Assembly (NCBI RefSeq): GCF_900478295.1
Contig: NZ_LS483488.1
Location: forward strand, 124,001-188,000
Reading direction: 5' to 3'
Source: Helicobacter pylori NCTC 11637 = CCUG 17874 = ATCC 43504 = JCM 12093
Lineage (GTDB): Bacteria; Campylobacterota; Campylobacteria; Campylobacterales; Helicobacteraceae
Length of the DNA: 64,000 nucleotides
Shown: in pieces, positions 35,336 to 45,627 of the stretch
Numbering within the stretch: position 1 is the stretch's first letter
Layout: every line of letters starts with the position of its first letter
The notes under the pieces: generated by a model
What the model was told of the DNA's origin: nothing
Seen by the model: only the letters and a program-made list of their open reading frames with translations
Databases searched by the model: none
Made by a program: the position numbers and the translations under genes

Positions 35336-35839
35336 TTACGCTTTAGCCATCATTTTTTTGTATTCAGCCCCGGCTTCACCAAAAGTGATTTTAGTGCCTT
35401 CAATTTTAAAAGGCGGGATATCAAAAGGGCGTGGAGGGGGAGTGCCGGCAATATTCACGCCATCAGCAGTGAAACGCCCCCCATGGCATGGGCATAAAAA
35501 GCCTTTTTCTTCATCTTGATAAGTGGGGATACACCCTAAATGCGTGCAAATTTGAATGGCTGTGGTAAAAACGCTCTCGCCAATTTTAAAATCGCGCTTT
35601 TCATTAAAGCCCTCTTTTTTAGAACGCTTGAGGATATAGACCGGTTTCCCACGCCATTCCACGGTGGAAAACTGCCCTTCTTGCATGTTCGCCACATCTA
35701 TGGTCGTAAAACCAGCTGAAACAACGCTTGGGAGCGGATCCCAAGTCTTTTTCATCGCTACCAGACTCGCTATCGCCCCTATAGCTGTAACGCTAGCAAG
35801 GCTCATTCCTAAAAAATCACGCCTTTGAATATCTGCCAT
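35336..35839 (-). CDS. petA: Rieske iron-sulfur protein
   Basis: The 167-residue subunit carries a [2Fe-2S] cluster bound by CTHLGC and CPCHGG (about 106-130). The N-terminus RRDFLGMSLASVTAIGAIASLVA is a twin-arginine signal that stays as the membrane anchor. It is the first gene of petABC, with AAGGAG before its ATG, and accepts electrons from quinol in the bc1 complex. Confidence 0.95.
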   Translation of the reverse strand: MADIQRRDFLGMSLASVTAIGAIASLVAMKKTWDPLPSVVSAGFTTIDVANMQEGQFSTVEWRGKPVYILKRSKKEGFNEKRDFKIGESVFTTAIQICTHLGCIPTYQDEEKGFLCPCHGGRFTADGVNIAGTPPPRPFDIPPFKIEGTKITFGEAGAEYKKMMAKA

Positions 35840-35963
35840 GATTAAAAACTCCTTAATGATAATTACCTTTTAACGACTAAAGGCCTAGCAAATCCCTATT
35901 TTACAACAAACTCTCTTAATAATTTTTTTAAAATAACAAATTGAGACTAAAATCAAATGCTTT

Positions 35964-38963
35964 TTAACGCCGTTTTAAAGAAATTTGAGCGCGCAAATGT
36001 TTCAAAAGGGTTTCTAAAATATCGTTATCGTCTTTGCTTGGGGCTTTCAGGCTTTCTTTCTTTTCATCGCTATAAGTGATGGTGATGTTTTGATTGAAAT
36101 TAGAAAGTTTGATGATGCCAAGCTGGTTGGCTAGAATTTTAAGCGTAATGATTTGCAAAAATTGAGCGCTCAAATCGTCTATTTTACCAAACCTGTCTTC
36201 TATTTCTTCATGGATTTGCCCCACCTCATCTGTATTTTCACACAAACTCAAACGGCGGTATAAATCCAACCTCAAACTATCGCTTGCAATGAGTTCAGGG
36301 TTTAAAAAAGCGCTCACGCCAAGTTGGATTTCTACGCTCTTTTCAAGCCTTTTCTTCCCCCCACTCAATTCATAAATCGCGTCTTCAAGCATGCGTGTAT
36401 AGAGCGCATAACCGATATTTTTAATATGCCCGCTCTGATCTTGCCCGAGCAAATTCCCGCCCCCCCTGATTTCTAAATCATGATAAGCGACACTCTCCCC
36501 GCTGCCTAAATACGAATTTTTTTCCAAAGCGAGCAAGCGTTTTAGGGCCTGTTCATTCAAACTTTTTTGATCTTCTATGAGGAAATAGCAAAAGCCTTCT
36601 TTTTTGCCTCTCCCCACACGCCCTCTTAATTGGTGCAAATCAGCCAGCCCAAAATTTTGCGCATTATCTATAATGATCGTGTTAGCGTTAGGCAAATGAA
36701 TCCCTGATTCCACAATAGAAGTGCATAATAAAACCTGATAATTTCCCTTAGCAAACTCCAGCATGATTTCTTCGCTCTTATTAGCGTTAATCTGGGAATG
36801 CAAAATAGCGATTTTGAGTTTAGGGATTAACTCTTCTAGCTTGGTTTTGACTTTTAAAATGCTAGCGATGTGGTTATGGATGTAAAAAATTTGCCCGTTA
36901 CGGCGTAATTCTCTATGAATGATCTCTTTTAAGAGTTCGTCATTCTTTTCTTTCAAAAAAGTGCGGCTGGGCTTTCTGTCTGTGGGCGGGGTTTTTAAAG
37001 AGCTAATGCCTTTAATTTGAGAGAGCGCCATGTTTAGAGTGCGCGGGATAGGCGTAGCGGACATGCTTAAAAAATGCACGCTTTTGCTCAATTCTTTTAA
37101 AGCTTCTTTTTGTTTCACGCCAAATTTATGCTCTTCATCCACCACCACTAAACCCAAGTTTTTGAATTTCGCGCCTAAAATCGCATGCGTGCCTACAAGA
37201 ACATCAACCAACCCTAATTCTACGGCTTTTAAAAGCTTGTTTTTTTCGCTCGCATACCTGTCCAAACGAGCCACTTTAACGCCAAAATTTTCAAAACGCG
37301 CCCTTAAAGTCTCAAAATGCTGGTGGGCTAATAAGGTGGTAGGCACGACTAGAGCGCTTTGAAAGCCGTTCAAAAACGCGCAAAAAATCGCATGCATCGC
37401 CACTTCTGTTTTCCCAAAACCCACATCCCCACTCAATAATCTGTCCATCACTCTCTTAGAGCTTAAATCCTTTGAAATTTCAGCGATAGCCTTTTCTTGA
37501 TCGCTTGTGTATTCAAACCCCGCATGCGATTTAAAGATCTCCAACTCCGCTAAATGCGTGTCCATCTTTTTACCCAGGATCAAATTGCGTTCAGCCGCTA
37601 ATTCAATGATCTTGCTTGCAATCTCTAAAAGCTTAGTCCTGACTTTAGCTTTTAGTTTGAGAAAGCTCCCTTTCCCTAACCGGTCTTTAGCTGGCACGCT
37701 ATCGCTTTGTGCCACATAGCGAGCGATTAGATGCAAGTTTTCTACCGGTAATAGCAGTTTGTCTTCGCCCCAATAAGCGATTTCTAAAAAATCCCTCTTG
37801 CTCCCTAAAACGCTGTGTTGGACTAATTGAGAAAACACGCCCACCCCATAATCATCATGCACCACCCATTCGCCCGGATTGAGTTCGTTCAAAGCGAGCT
37901 TGGATTTTTGGCGTTTTTTCTTCCTTTCAAAAGAATTGAGCGAGATAAAAATCCCATCAGGGGTTTTAAAGTTTAACACAAAGGGGGCGATGACGCATTC
38001 AATGCTGCTTCTTTCAAGCGCGCTTATCGCATTGTCTAAAATCGTTTTATTAGGAGCTAGGAGCGTGATTTTATGATTTGAATGCAAAGCGATAAAGCCT
38101 TCTAGGGCATGTGCATGGATTTCTAAATCTTCATAGCCTTGCGCGTTTTCTAAAACCTTTAAAGATTTGAAACGCTCACCATCCAATTCGTTTAAGCCCG
38201 CTAATTCTTGAATTTCTTCTAAAGCTTTAGGGCTTATAACGCTTTTATAGGCATGCAACAAATCGTTTGCTTTTTCTCCTAAAAACCACAAACCAAAACT
38301 GGTTAAATCTTTAGAAAAGCTATTTAAGGGGCTTTGCTCCACTTTTGTTTTCAGATCCTTATAAGATGGTTCGTCTAAACTAAAAAGCGTGGGGGGGATT
38401 TCAATTTCTAGCAAATCTTCTTTGAGGCTCATTTGAGTAATGGGGTCAAATTCCTTAATGCTCTCACACTCCGTGTCAAAAAAACTCAAACGATACGCCT
38501 TAGAATTGGGCACATAAATATCCACAATATCCCCCCTAAAGCTCGCTTCGCCTTCCACTTCCACTAAGTCTAAAATTTCATAGCCATAATAAAAGAGCTT
38601 GTCTTTTAAATCCTTAAGGTTATATTTTTCTAAAAGAGTGATTTTAAAGCTTTCTAAAAGTTCTTTTTTAGGTAAAGGGTGCAATAACGCGCTAATCGGG
38701 GCAATGATGATAGTTTCTTGCTTGTTTTCTAAGGCTTGATAAAACTCCCTTAAACCCCCTAAAAGCTGTAAAAATTCTTCAAAAAACGAACGCAAATCAT
38801 CATTTTTTTTAGCCCTAAACTCCGGGAAAAGAATAGCTTTGGTATTGGGCTTAAAATAGCTTATGACTTCTTTAGCGAGCTCAGACTCTTTAAAATCCTT
38901 ACAAGCGAGTATTTGATAATCAAAGCCTTTGTTTAAGGCTCTATAAAGACTAGATTGGATCAT
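35964..38963 (-). CDS. mfd: Transcription-repair coupling factor Mfd
   Basis: The 999-residue superfamily 2 translocase removes stalled RNA polymerase and recruits UvrA. Visible parts are the UvrB-like N-terminal region, the polymerase-interaction domain (GEWVVHDDYGVGVF, about 370), Walker A SGDVGFGKTEVAMHA, the DEEH box VVDEEHKFGVKQKE, SATPIPRTLNMAL and the GRGGKKEG-type C-terminal motor lobe (RGRVGRGKKEGFCYF). It is shorter than E. coli Mfd (1,148), as expected for this group. It ends near the petA promoter gap and follows ccmA by 3 bp. Confidence 0.95.
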   Translation of the reverse strand: MIQSSLYRALNKGFDYQILACKDFKESELAKEVISYFKPNTKAILFPEFRAKKNDDLRSFFEEFLQLLGGLREFYQALENKQETIIIAPISALLHPLPKKELLESFKITLLEKYNLKDLKDKLFYYGYEILDLVEVEGEASFRGDIVDIYVPNSKAYRLSFFDTECESIKEFDPITQMSLKEDLLEIEIPPTLFSLDEPSYKDLKTKVEQSPLNSFSKDLTSFGLWFLGEKANDLLHAYKSVISPKALEEIQELAGLNELDGERFKSLKVLENAQGYEDLEIHAHALEGFIALHSNHKITLLAPNKTILDNAISALERSSIECVIAPFVLNFKTPDGIFISLNSFERKKKRQKSKLALNELNPGEWVVHDDYGVGVFSQLVQHSVLGSKRDFLEIAYWGEDKLLLPVENLHLIARYVAQSDSVPAKDRLGKGSFLKLKAKVRTKLLEIASKIIELAAERNLILGKKMDTHLAELEIFKSHAGFEYTSDQEKAIAEISKDLSSKRVMDRLLSGDVGFGKTEVAMHAIFCAFLNGFQSALVVPTTLLAHQHFETLRARFENFGVKVARLDRYASEKNKLLKAVELGLVDVLVGTHAILGAKFKNLGLVVVDEEHKFGVKQKEALKELSKSVHFLSMSATPIPRTLNMALSQIKGISSLKTPPTDRKPSRTFLKEKNDELLKEIIHRELRRNGQIFYIHNHIASILKVKTKLEELIPKLKIAILHSQINANKSEEIMLEFAKGNYQVLLCTSIVESGIHLPNANTIIIDNAQNFGLADLHQLRGRVGRGKKEGFCYFLIEDQKSLNEQALKRLLALEKNSYLGSGESVAYHDLEIRGGGNLLGQDQSGHIKNIGYALYTRMLEDAIYELSGGKKRLEKSVEIQLGVSAFLNPELIASDSLRLDLYRRLSLCENTDEVGQIHEEIEDRFGKIDDLSAQFLQIITLKILANQLGIIKLSNFNQNITITYSDEKKESLKAPSKDDNDILETLLKHLRAQISLKRR

Positions 38964-38966
38964 TCC

Positions 38967-39377
38967 CTATTTATTTTCAATTTTCTTTTCTTGCTCATTG
39001 ATTAACAACGCCCCCCCTTGAATGTTCTTAGGGCGAGTTTCCCCAATCAAAATCCCCTTCCTTTCCACCACAAGCTCTTGGCTAGAGATCTTACCATCAA
39101 GGCGCCCTAAAGGCATGATTTCTACCACTTCCGCTTCCACCGTGCCAGTGAACTTGCCATTGACCACTAATTTATTAGCAAAAATCTCACCCACTACCGA
39201 GCCGGTTTGCCCGATCACCACTGTGCTTTTAGAATGCACCACCCCTTCTAATTCGCCATCTATGTGCAAATGGTAATCCAAGTGAAGCTCACCCTTTATT
39301 TTTGTGCCTTGAGCGATGATAGTCGCTGGTCCTGTTTTTGCATTAGCCGATTTATTATTGTTATCAAAGATTGCCAT
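38967..39377 (-). CDS. ccmA: Bactofilin CcmA (cell shape)
   Basis: The 136-residue bactofilin has the repetitive beta-helix pattern with a Gly every few residues (IKGELHLDYHLHIDGELEGVVHSKSTVVIGQTGSVVGEI...). In H. pylori it is needed for helical shape together with Csd1 and Csd2, scaffolding peptidoglycan endopeptidases. The start, preceded by AAAGGAG, lies 82 bp inside the 3' end of csd1, an unusually long overlap. A run of seven C near the end (39010-39016) encodes the GG of QGGALL. Confidence 0.93.
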   Translation of the reverse strand: MAIFDNNNKSANAKTGPATIIAQGTKIKGELHLDYHLHIDGELEGVVHSKSTVVIGQTGSVVGEIFANKLVVNGKFTGTVEAEVVEIMPLGRLDGKISSQELVVERKGILIGETRPKNIQGGALLINEQEKKIENK

Positions 39378-40231
39378 CTGATGCTCCTTTCTTTATTGAA
39401 AACTTCTTCAAAATTTTTCATGTTCCATTTGGTGAAACTCATGGGGTTTATGGGTTGATCTAAGAAGCGCACTTCATAATGCAAATGCGGTCCTGTACTC
39501 ATTCCTGTATTACCACTATACCCAATCAACTGCCCTTTTTTGACAAATTCGCCCGTTTTTACGACGATTTTATTCAAATGGGCGTAGTAGGTTTTAAAAC
39601 CAAAAGGGTGGAAAACTTTAATCAAATTCCCATACCCCCCATTCCACCCTTTGCTCGCTAACCCCACTACCCCGCTCGCGCTCGCATACACAGGGGTGTT
39701 AATAGCGGTGCTTAAATCAAGCCCGGTATGGTTGTGCAACACATGCAAAATAGGGTGGATTCTTTTATTAAAGGCGGCTGAAACGCGCCGATAGGATTCT
39801 AGCGGGTAGTCATTAGGGATAAGGCGCATGATAAAGCTTTTTTGAAGCCCGGTAATCCCAGCGACATCCAAACGATTGGAAAAATTGCCCTCTTCTTTTT
39901 CTTCAGGCTTATTCACTCCCACCACTTCTTCTAAATCGTTGATGCGTTCCCCTGAAAGTTGCAAATCGTCTAAAAATTCATCCATTTGCAAAGAAAGCTT
40001 TTCATTCGTCTCTCTTTTTTTCTCAAATTCCTTAGTGATTAAAGCATGCTGCTTGTCAATGTTTTTAATCTCTTTATTTAAAACCAGTAACGAAATGCCT
40101 AAAAACAATAAAGATCCCACAACGCTCAAAAGTGCATACAGGCCAATTTGACGGAATAAGATATGAACATTAATATAACGACTCCCTTTAGAGTCCGTAA
40201 CCATCACAATCAAACGCCTGTCTAAAAACAC
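39296..40231 (-). CDS. csd1: M23 peptidoglycan DD-endopeptidase Csd1
   Basis: The start is taken as GTG at 40231, five bases after AAGGA; TTG 40234 and ATG 40204 are alternatives. The roughly 311-residue protein has an N-terminal transmembrane helix, a coiled coil, and a LytM domain with a full zinc site: HTGLD and GPHLHYE, plus the YYAHL histidine. Csd1 trims crosslinks in peptidoglycan to give helical shape. It lies between csd2 and ccmA, with which it works. Confidence 0.93.
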   Translation of the reverse strand: MFLDRRLIVMVTDSKGSRYINVHILFRQIGLYALLSVVGSLLFLGISLLVLNKEIKNIDKQHALITKEFEKKRETNEKLSLQMDEFLDDLQLSGERINDLEEVVGVNKPEEKEEGNFSNRLDVAGITGLQKSFIMRLIPNDYPLESYRRVSAAFNKRIHPILHVLHNHTGLDLSTAINTPVYASASGVVGLASKGWNGGYGNLIKVFHPFGFKTYYAHLNKIVVKTGEFVKKGQLIGYSGNTGMSTGPHLHYEVRFLDQPINPMSFTKWNMKNFEEVFNKERSIRWQSLITIINRLMQKQDQRLSSLKAQK

Positions 40232-40239
40232 CAAAATCC

Positions 40240-41166
40240 TTACTGGTTTATGAGCGCGTCTTTATCCACATGCTCTTGGAGCTGGACAATGTCTTCTAAA
40301 ACCCAAAACAAATTCTTCCATTCAATAAATTTATTTTCTTCTAAAGCGCTTTGAAAATGATCCAAATCCCATGCCAGAAATTTTTCTGCGTCTAAAATTT
40401 TACCCAAAAACCGCACTTCATAATGCAATTTTTCACCGCCGCTATTACCGCTCTTCCCGCTATAGCCAACCAACTGCCCTTTTTGGATAAAGCTTTTGGG
40501 CTGCACATTGACATGATCTAAATGCGTGTAAATGGAGCTAAAACCAAACGCATGTTCAATGCGCACCAAGTTCCCATACCCCACATTAGAATTAGTTTTC
40601 ACAAAATCCACAATCCCATCAGCGCTCGCATAAACAGGTGTGTTTAATGGCGCGATAAAATCAATCCCGGATTCAACGCCCTTAATTTTTTTAATGGGGT
40701 GGTTCCTTTCTTTGGTGGGTTTGATAGCGCTATAAGTTTTTAGGGGCATGCCATTAGGAATGAGCATGAGTGCTAAATGTTTTTGAGCCAGATTCAAATT
40801 GTCTAAATCCACTTCATCATAAAGATGCACGCCCCCATTAGCCCCTCTTTTGACTTCAATCAAGGATTCTATCGTGCGAATCTTTTGCCCCACAATAAAA
40901 AGCTCTTCTCGCTTGTTTTTAATCTCTTTTGTCAAAGTGTAATTTTTTTGATACAAATCCCTAAAATTCCTTAAAACCGCATTCCTCTCGCTTGTCATCG
41001 TGTCCATTTTAGCGATTAAAAATTTTAAAAAACCCACGCCAAGCCCCACGATCAACAAAAAAATAACAACAGAAATGATGAGGTTGCGTTTTAAATTTTT
41101 AGAAAATTTGAGCTGTTTAGAGCCTGATTCATCAATGATGGTGATCACAAGCTGGTTTTGCGGCAT
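40240..41166 (-). CDS. csd2: M23-fold protein Csd2 with degenerate zinc site
   Basis: The ATG at 41166 shares one base with the folC stop (TGATG); the TTG at 41169 is less likely. The 308-residue protein has an N-terminal membrane helix, a coiled coil and a LytM-like domain. In place of HxxxD it has ESGID, and in place of HLHYE it has KLHYE, so two of the expected zinc ligands are missing. It is therefore probably a pseudoenzyme that supports Csd1, matching the established view that Csd1 and Csd2 act together in shape control. Confidence 0.92.
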   Translation of the reverse strand: MPQNQLVITIIDESGSKQLKFSKNLKRNLIISVVIFLLIVGLGVGFLKFLIAKMDTMTSERNAVLRNFRDLYQKNYTLTKEIKNKREELFIVGQKIRTIESLIEVKRGANGGVHLYDEVDLDNLNLAQKHLALMLIPNGMPLKTYSAIKPTKERNHPIKKIKGVESGIDFIAPLNTPVYASADGIVDFVKTNSNVGYGNLVRIEHAFGFSSIYTHLDHVNVQPKSFIQKGQLVGYSGKSGNSGGEKLHYEVRFLGKILDAEKFLAWDLDHFQSALEENKFIEWKNLFWVLEDIVQLQEHVDKDALINQ

Positions 41167-42350
41167 CAATCTCTCTTCTTTTGATAGCGCCTATAAAAAG
41201 CGTTGGCCACTAGAAATGAGCCATACACCAAATAATTTTCATTTTCTTTTAAATCTTCAAACAAAGCGTATTCTAACCCTAAAGTTTCTAAAATCCCTTT
41301 AAGCTTTTCTAACTTGATAACCCTTTCTTCATGCAATTCTAAAATCAAAACCTTTTTAATGACAGGCTTTAAAATTTCTAGCACCAAAAAAGCGTCTTTA
41401 TCTTGATAGCAATTATAAATTAAAATGATTTTAGCGTTAAAAATGCGTTTGATTTCTTCTTTTAAGGCTTTGGCGCTATGGGGGTTATGCCCCACATCTA
41501 TTAAGATATTAGGGCTTAAAAGCTCGCAACGGCCGATTAAATTTAGGGGCTTTAGGTTTTTTAAAACTTCTTGTTTATTGCATGGCAAAAGCGTTTCAAA
41601 CGCTTTTAGAGCCACTTCCAAATTCATCGCTAAAAAATGGGCTAAATGGTGGCGTTCAATATAATCCATGACTCCTTTTGAAATTTCATTTTGAACCACA
41701 ATCAATTGCGCGTGTTTTTCTTTAGCGATTTTTTGAGCCACATTTAAAACCAGTTCTTGTTGGGGAGCGATGATGCTAAGAGGGCCCATCGCCTTTAATT
41801 TAGTAGTCGCAATGCTTTCTAAACTATCCCCTAAAAATTCCTTATGATCGTAATCAATGGGGGTGAAAACGCTTAGGGTTTTTTCTAAAGCGTTCGTGCT
41901 GTCAAACTCCCCCCCAAGCCCCGCTTCTAAAACCAAATAATCGCAATCTTTAGCGAGCATGACGGCTAGTAAGGTAGCGTATTCAAAATACGAGCAAGCG
42001 TTACTGAAAGCGTGCGATTGTAATTGCTGGTGGGCGTTTTCTAAAACGCTTTCTCCAACAACAGAACCATTCACAAAAAAGCGCTCCCTAAATTCAAAAA
42101 CATGAGGGGAGGTGAAATGCAATACCTTAAAATTTTGATCGGCTAATAAAAGGGTTAAAAACCGCCCTGTGCTGCCCTTACCATTAGTCCCTACCACATG
42201 AATGACTTTCGCTTGAAGCTCAAAAAAAGCGTTTTTAAAATCTTTATAAATTTGAATGAAGCGGCTAGGGTCAAACTTATGGTATTCTTTAGGCTTTGTT
42301 TCTAAAAACGCCTTTAATCCATTCAATCCATTCAAAGGGCTATTTTTCAT
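41166..42350 (-). CDS. folC: Folylpolyglutamate synthase / dihydrofolate synthase
   Basis: Start at ATG 42350 ([21 protein letters not shown]), giving 394 residues; the longer frame to 42386 would overlap more of lptE. The Mur-ligase-like enzyme adds glutamate to folates. The ATP-binding HVVGTNGKGSTGRFLTLLL is near residues 50-70, and EAGLGGEFDSTNA and DYDHKEFLGDSLE follow. The start lies within the end of lptE and the stop overlaps the csd2 start. Confidence 0.92.
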   Translation of the reverse strand: MKNSPLNGLNGLKAFLETKPKEYHKFDPSRFIQIYKDFKNAFFELQAKVIHVVGTNGKGSTGRFLTLLLADQNFKVLHFTSPHVFEFRERFFVNGSVVGESVLENAHQQLQSHAFSNACSYFEYATLLAVMLAKDCDYLVLEAGLGGEFDSTNALEKTLSVFTPIDYDHKEFLGDSLESIATTKLKAMGPLSIIAPQQELVLNVAQKIAKEKHAQLIVVQNEISKGVMDYIERHHLAHFLAMNLEVALKAFETLLPCNKQEVLKNLKPLNLIGRCELLSPNILIDVGHNPHSAKALKEEIKRIFNAKIILIYNCYQDKDAFLVLEILKPVIKKVLILELHEERVIKLEKLKGILETLGLEYALFEDLKENENYLVYGSFLVANAFYRRYQKKRD

Positions 42351-42852
42351 TATTGAATTTCCCCTCATAAGCGATTTGAGCCACAAATTTAGTCAAAGTT
42401 TGTTCCACAGCCTGATTGATAGCGTAATAGCGGTTCTGGTAGGTGTTAAGGGGGTCTTGCAAATTCACAGCGTAGTTGTAATACCCGCTATTTTGAAAAG
42501 TCTTTTGTGCGCCTCTTTTGTTATCGTAGGTGTAATTCACAGACACGGTCGCGCGATAGAAAGTCGTAAAGCCTTCTTTATTTTGCGTGATACTCGTATC
42601 GGTTACATTCGTGATTTCTATGATAATGATAGAATCCGCATCCTTTTCACTCGCTAAGCGGCTTTGGAAGCGTTGCACGACTAAACGATTCATCAAATCC
42701 TTAAACTCTACAGAGTTTTCAGGGTTAGGCAAATTCACAATGAGTTTCACGTATATGCTATCGCCTAAAGCGTTTTGAGCGTAAGCGGCGATGGGCTTAT
42801 ACCCACAGCCCTTGAACAAAAGCAACAAAATAAAAAAAAGTAAAGCCCTCAT
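42340..42852 (-). CDS. lptE: LPS-assembly lipoprotein LptE-like
   Basis: The 170-residue product has a short signal peptide ending in the lipobox FKGC (Cys about 16), then a GYKPIAAY motif typical of LptE proteins and a periplasmic alpha/beta domain. LptE plugs the LptD barrel that delivers LPS to the outer surface. The start overlaps the leuS stop by 4 bp and the end overlaps folC. LptE is poorly conserved, so the name rests on the N-terminal pattern and recalled genome context. Confidence 0.75.
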   Translation of the reverse strand: MRALLFFILLLLFKGCGYKPIAAYAQNALGDSIYVKLIVNLPNPENSVEFKDLMNRLVVQRFQSRLASEKDADSIIIIEITNVTDTSITQNKEGFTTFYRATVSVNYTYDNKRGAQKTFQNSGYYNYAVNLQDPLNTYQNRYYAINQAVEQTLTKFVAQIAYEGKFNNEK

Positions 42853-45269
42853 GCGATAACAAAATTAACAAGCTTATTAGGCACATAAATTTCTTTTTTA
42901 ACGCTCGCATTTTCTAAATATTTCTCTAATTCTTTTTTAGCCAAAACAACAATTTCTTCCTTACTAGCGTTAATATTGACTTTCAATTCCGCGCGCCTTT
43001 TGCCATTAATGGTAAGCCCTAAAGTCATAGATTCTTCCATCAAAGCGCTTTCATCGATCGCTATAGGCTTAAAATTCTCTCTTTTAAAAAGCCTCTCGCT
43101 CAACTCCCATGCCGTGTGTGGGATAATAGGCTCTAAAATTTGCAACAACACAAAATAACCCTCGCATAAAATCCGCTCATTACTTTGCGCACTCAAAGCG
43201 TTTAAAGCCTCCATGCAGCTTGCGATCAAAGTGTTAAACGCGTAAGCGCTTTCAGCCTTATTGAAAATTTCATGCGATTTTTTTAACGCTTCATAGACTT
43301 TTTTACGCCCTAGTTTTTGCGCTTCATTCAGGCTGACTCCTTTAAATTCAGGCTTAGAAGTAGTGGGGTTAATAGTGCTCGCCTTGTCGTATAAGCGCTT
43401 AATGAACCGGTGCGCGCCCTCTAAAGCGCTGTCATTCCATTCTAACTCTTTAGCCGGTGGGGCAGCAAAAAGGATAAAAAGCCTCGCCGCATCGGCCCCG
43501 TATTTTTTAAGTATCTCTTTAGGGCTAACGACATTACCTTTAGATTTGCTCATCTTAGCGCCATTTTTTAAAACCATGCCTTGAGTGATAAGCTGTTTAA
43601 AAGGCTCATCTAAATGAAGATAGCCCAAATCCCTTAAAGCCTTAGTGAAAAAGCGCGCGTATAACAAGTGCAAAATCGCATGCTCAATGCCGCCAATATA
43701 AGTATCCACTGGCATGAAATACTTCAAGTAATTTTGATCAAACGCTTGATTTTCACGCTGATTTTTGGGCGTGGTGTAGCGCAAGAAATACCAACTAGAC
43801 TGAATGAAAGTGTCCATGGTGTCTGTTTCTCTTAAAGCGTTTTTGTGGCATTTAGGGCATTGAGTAAATTTCCAACTCGCATGCTTTTCTAACGGATTGC
43901 CCTCCCCATCAATCACAATGTCTTCAGGTAAAGTTACCGGCAGTTGGGTTTCAGGCACAATCCCGCAATGTTTGCAATGAATCATAGGAATGGGCGCCCC
44001 CCAATACCTTTGACGGCTCACTCCCCAATCTTGCAAGCGGTAGTTGATCACCCTTTTACCGAGGTTTTCTTTTTCAAAATAAGCGATGATTTGTTCTCTG
44101 GCCACTGAGCTAGAAAGATCGCTCCACTCCCCGCTATTTTTTAAAACCTCTTCTTTGGTGTGGGGCAAATTTTGAAGGCTTTGAGTGATCACTTTAATAG
44201 GGATATGATAAAGATTAGCGAATTCAAAATCCCTTTCATCGCAAGCTGGCACGCCCATTAACGCCCCAGAGCCATAATTAGCTAGGGCAAAATTAGCCAC
44301 CCAAACAGGGATTTTTTGCTTCGTTAAAGGGTGGATAGCATAAATGCCTAAAAACACCCCTTTTTTCTCTAAAGCTCTTTCTCTTTGAGTCGTGTTTAAA
44401 ATCGCTTTAATGATCTTTGAATCTTCTTGACTCACTCGCTTAATGGCATGCTCTACTAAAGGGTGTTCTGGGGCGATTGCAATGTAAGTAACGCCATAAA
44501 TAGTATCCGCTCTTGTGGTAAAAACTTCAATTTCTTGAATGTTGTTGCAAGCTTTCAAGCACTCATCAGCGATTTTAAAACCAAATTGCAACCCGCTAGA
44601 TTTTCCTATCCAGTTTTTTTGCATGATTAGGACTTGAGAAGGCCAATGGTTTTCTAAAATCTCTAAGTCTTTTAGCAATTCTTCAGCGTAATTTGTGATC
44701 TTCAAATAATACTGATAGAGTTCTTTTTGAATCACTTCCGTATCGCAACGCCAACACCTCCCATCAATGACTTGCTCATTAGCTAAAACGGTTTTGTCGT
44801 TAGGGCACCAATTGAGCATGGCTTTCTTGCGATAAATTAGCCCCTTTTCCCACAAATCAATGAAAAATTGCTGTTCAAATTTCGTGTAATCCGGATCTGA
44901 AGTGGCAAATTCCCTATTTTTAGAAAAAGAAAACCCTAAAGCTTCAAATTCTTTTTGCATGGCTTCAATGTTTTCATAAGTCCAAGTTTTAGGGTGGATA
45001 CCATGCTTAATGGCCGCATTTTCTGCGGGCATCCCAAAAGAATCAAACCCCATAGGGTGTAACACATTGTAATGGTGCAAACGATAATAACGCGCCAAAG
45101 CGTCGCCAATGGTGTAATTGCGCACATGCCCCATGTGGATTTCCCCACTAGGATAGGGCAGCATGCTCAAAATGTATTTTTTAGGGAGGTTAAAATCGTC
45201 TTTAGGCTCAAAACTCTTATTTTTCCACCAAAATTCTTGCCATTTTTTTTCTATATTAATAAAATCCAT
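42849..45269 (-). CDS. leuS: Leucyl-tRNA synthetase
   Basis: The start is ATG 45269; a TTG one codon upstream is not needed. The 806-residue class I synthetase has the HIGH-type motif [13 protein letters not shown] (about 34-46), a zinc-type insertion (CWRCD, CKHCG, CPKCH), the CP1 editing domain ([21 protein letters not shown]), KMSKSKGN, and the anticodon-binding C-terminal domain. It is full length. Confidence 0.96.
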   Translation of the reverse strand: MDFINIEKKWQEFWWKNKSFEPKDDFNLPKKYILSMLPYPSGEIHMGHVRNYTIGDALARYYRLHHYNVLHPMGFDSFGMPAENAAIKHGIHPKTWTYENIEAMQKEFEALGFSFSKNREFATSDPDYTKFEQQFFIDLWEKGLIYRKKAMLNWCPNDKTVLANEQVIDGRCWRCDTEVIQKELYQYYLKITNYAEELLKDLEILENHWPSQVLIMQKNWIGKSSGLQFGFKIADECLKACNNIQEIEVFTTRADTIYGVTYIAIAPEHPLVEHAIKRVSQEDSKIIKAILNTTQRERALEKKGVFLGIYAIHPLTKQKIPVWVANFALANYGSGALMGVPACDERDFEFANLYHIPIKVITQSLQNLPHTKEEVLKNSGEWSDLSSSVAREQIIAYFEKENLGKRVINYRLQDWGVSRQRYWGAPIPMIHCKHCGIVPETQLPVTLPEDIVIDGEGNPLEKHASWKFTQCPKCHKNALRETDTMDTFIQSSWYFLRYTTPKNQRENQAFDQNYLKYFMPVDTYIGGIEHAILHLLYARFFTKALRDLGYLHLDEPFKQLITQGMVLKNGAKMSKSKGNVVSPKEILKKYGADAARLFILFAAPPAKELEWNDSALEGAHRFIKRLYDKASTINPTTSKPEFKGVSLNEAQKLGRKKVYEALKKSHEIFNKAESAYAFNTLIASCMEALNALSAQSNERILCEGYFVLLQILEPIIPHTAWELSERLFKRENFKPIAIDESALMEESMTLGLTINGKRRAELKVNINASKEEIVVLAKKELEKYLENASVKKEIYVPNKLVNFVIA

Positions 45270-45279
45270 CAACTACCCC

Positions 45280-45618
45280 TTAATCTGTTTCGCTCGTTAC
45301 AACGCTTTCAATCAACAAAAAAATAAGACTGAAAGCGTTGCTAATCAACGCCCCAATCATGAGCATGTAAGCGGTAACCAAATTATTTAAAATCTGTAAA
45401 AACACAAACGCCGGTATGAGGTGCAACACGGTGGCTAAAGAGCTGGCCAACAGCTCTGAAGCGAAACGCTTGATCACCCCAATTTTGAGCGTAACGGAAA
45501 TAAGGTTTAAAGCTAACGCTACAAACAACACCACCGTGTTAGGCTCATACAAAAACCCTGCAATGGTGGTTAAAGAAATAAGGCTGAACAGCACATGAAC
45601 GACCCGACCCCAATCCAT
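45280..45618 (-). CDS. Small conserved inner membrane protein
   Basis: The 112-residue protein has four predicted transmembrane helices (about 6-24, 28-48, 52-78 and 82-108) with short loops. AAGGAG lies just before the ATG. It sits between secF (9 bp) and leuS (10 bp) on the same strand, so it is part of the operon. It is conserved in Helicobacter; no function is recognised. Confidence 0.75.
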   Translation of the reverse strand: MDWGRVVHVLFSLISLTTIAGFLYEPNTVVLFVALALNLISVTLKIGVIKRFASELLASSLATVLHLIPAFVFLQILNNLVTAYMLMIGALISNAFSLIFLLIESVVTSETD

Positions 45619-45627
45619 AGAAACTCC

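Noticed and set aside
39010-39016. C7 tract near the end of ccmA
   Set aside because: Located close to the stop and the frame is intact; no evidence of switching.
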